A DNA stretch of 6,986 nt, taken from NCBI GenBank assembly GCA_947500965.1, contig CANMWW010000110.1, positions 1 to 6,986 on the forward strand, given 5' to 3'. The notes beneath the pieces were generated by a model. That model saw only the letters and a list, made by a program, of their open reading frames with translations. It ran no database searches and was not told the origin of the DNA. Shown here one piece after another: positions 6,803 through 6,986 of this stretch. How positions within the stretch are numbered: the stretch's first letter is position 1; every line of letters starts with the position of its first letter. Source of the stretch: Alphaproteobacteria bacterium. GTDB taxonomy: Bacteria; Pseudomonadota; Alphaproteobacteria; CACIAM-22H2. The position numbers were made by a program, and so were the translations under genes.

Positions 6803-6986
6803 TCAGTTCTGGTAGAGCCTGTCGACGGCCGCGGGGTCGACGACGACCTTCAGCCGCTCGCGCAACGCCTTCAGGTATTGCTGGCCGAGCTCGGCGGAGA
6901 TCGCCTGCGAGAGCCCGTCGGACAGGCGCTGGAGCGCGGGCTGCGCCTGGGCCGGGTCCGCCGCGATCACCTCCGCGAGGCGCACG
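6803..6986 (-). CDS. C-terminal fragment of a probable SurA/PpiD-type peptidylprolyl isomerase (partial, start beyond the window)
   Basis: Sixty residues are visible before a TGA stop; the coding frame continues past the right edge, so the true start is outside. The fragment is helical and rich in Ala, Leu and Gln, with a tail QQYLKALRERLKVVVDPAAV followed by DRLYQN. This pattern (a helix after DGLSQAISAELGQQYL, then a short strand and a final NQ- or DP-helix) resembles the C-terminus of periplasmic PpiD/SurA-N proteins of alphaproteobacteria. Those proteins are anchored folding factors for outer-membrane and periplasmic proteins. The catalytic rotamase domain is not visible, so the assignment rests on this tail and on the common placement of such a gene before trpD. 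Its stop is 7 bases from the copZ stop in convergent orientation. No terminator fits between them. Confidence 0.55.
   Translation of the reverse strand, partial: VRLAEVIAADPAQAQPALQRLSDGLSQAISAELGQQYLKALRERLKVVVDPAAVDRLYQN

Overview
The window is uniformly GC-rich DNA with third codon positions almost always G or C. It is packed with short-gapped or overlapping genes. Every recognisable protein is of proteobacterial type, and the order trpD-trpC-moaC-moeA is, from general knowledge, a common alphaproteobacterial arrangement. The best guess is a high-GC alphaproteobacterium, possibly of the Hyphomicrobiales (inference; no rRNA or marker gene is present). No tRNA, rRNA, CRISPR array, insertion sequence or phage gene is visible.

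Left arm, minus strand, 3224 down to 1: a compact operon trpD > trpC > moaC > moeA. Two of its genes make tryptophan: anthranilate phosphoribosyltransferase and indole-3-glycerol phosphate synthase. The other two make molybdenum cofactor: cyclic pyranopterin monophosphate synthase and molybdopterin molybdenumtransferase. trpC/moaC and moaC/moeA each overlap by four bases (ATGA), and trpD/trpC are 11 bases apart, so translational coupling is likely. moeA runs off the left edge with its last domain missing.

Middle, plus strand, 3330 to 6795: a divergently transcribed set of three genes. It holds a P1B-type copper ATPase (copA-like), a membrane-anchored divergent polysaccharide deacetylase (YibQ/DUF610 type) overlapping it by ATGA, and a 67-residue CopZ-like copper chaperone. 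The ATPase and chaperone form a copper efflux or delivery pair, and the deacetylase between them is the unexpected member. A 105-base gap (3225-3329) must hold the promoters of both arms.

Right edge, minus strand: the last 60 residues of a protein that resembles the C-terminus of an alphaproteobacterial SurA/PpiD-type peptidylprolyl isomerase. It converges on the chaperone gene with 7 bases between the stops. Because a PpiD-like gene directly upstream of trpD is, as I recall, common in alphaproteobacteria, the copper cassette may have been inserted on the opposite strand into an ancestral ppiD-trpDC-moaC-moeA block. That is the main evolutionary hypothesis from this window. I see no clearly undescribed system; the notable points are the copper-deacetylase grouping, its position, a hairpin before copZ, repeats in the divergent promoter gap, and a few departures from family consensus in CopA and TrpD.
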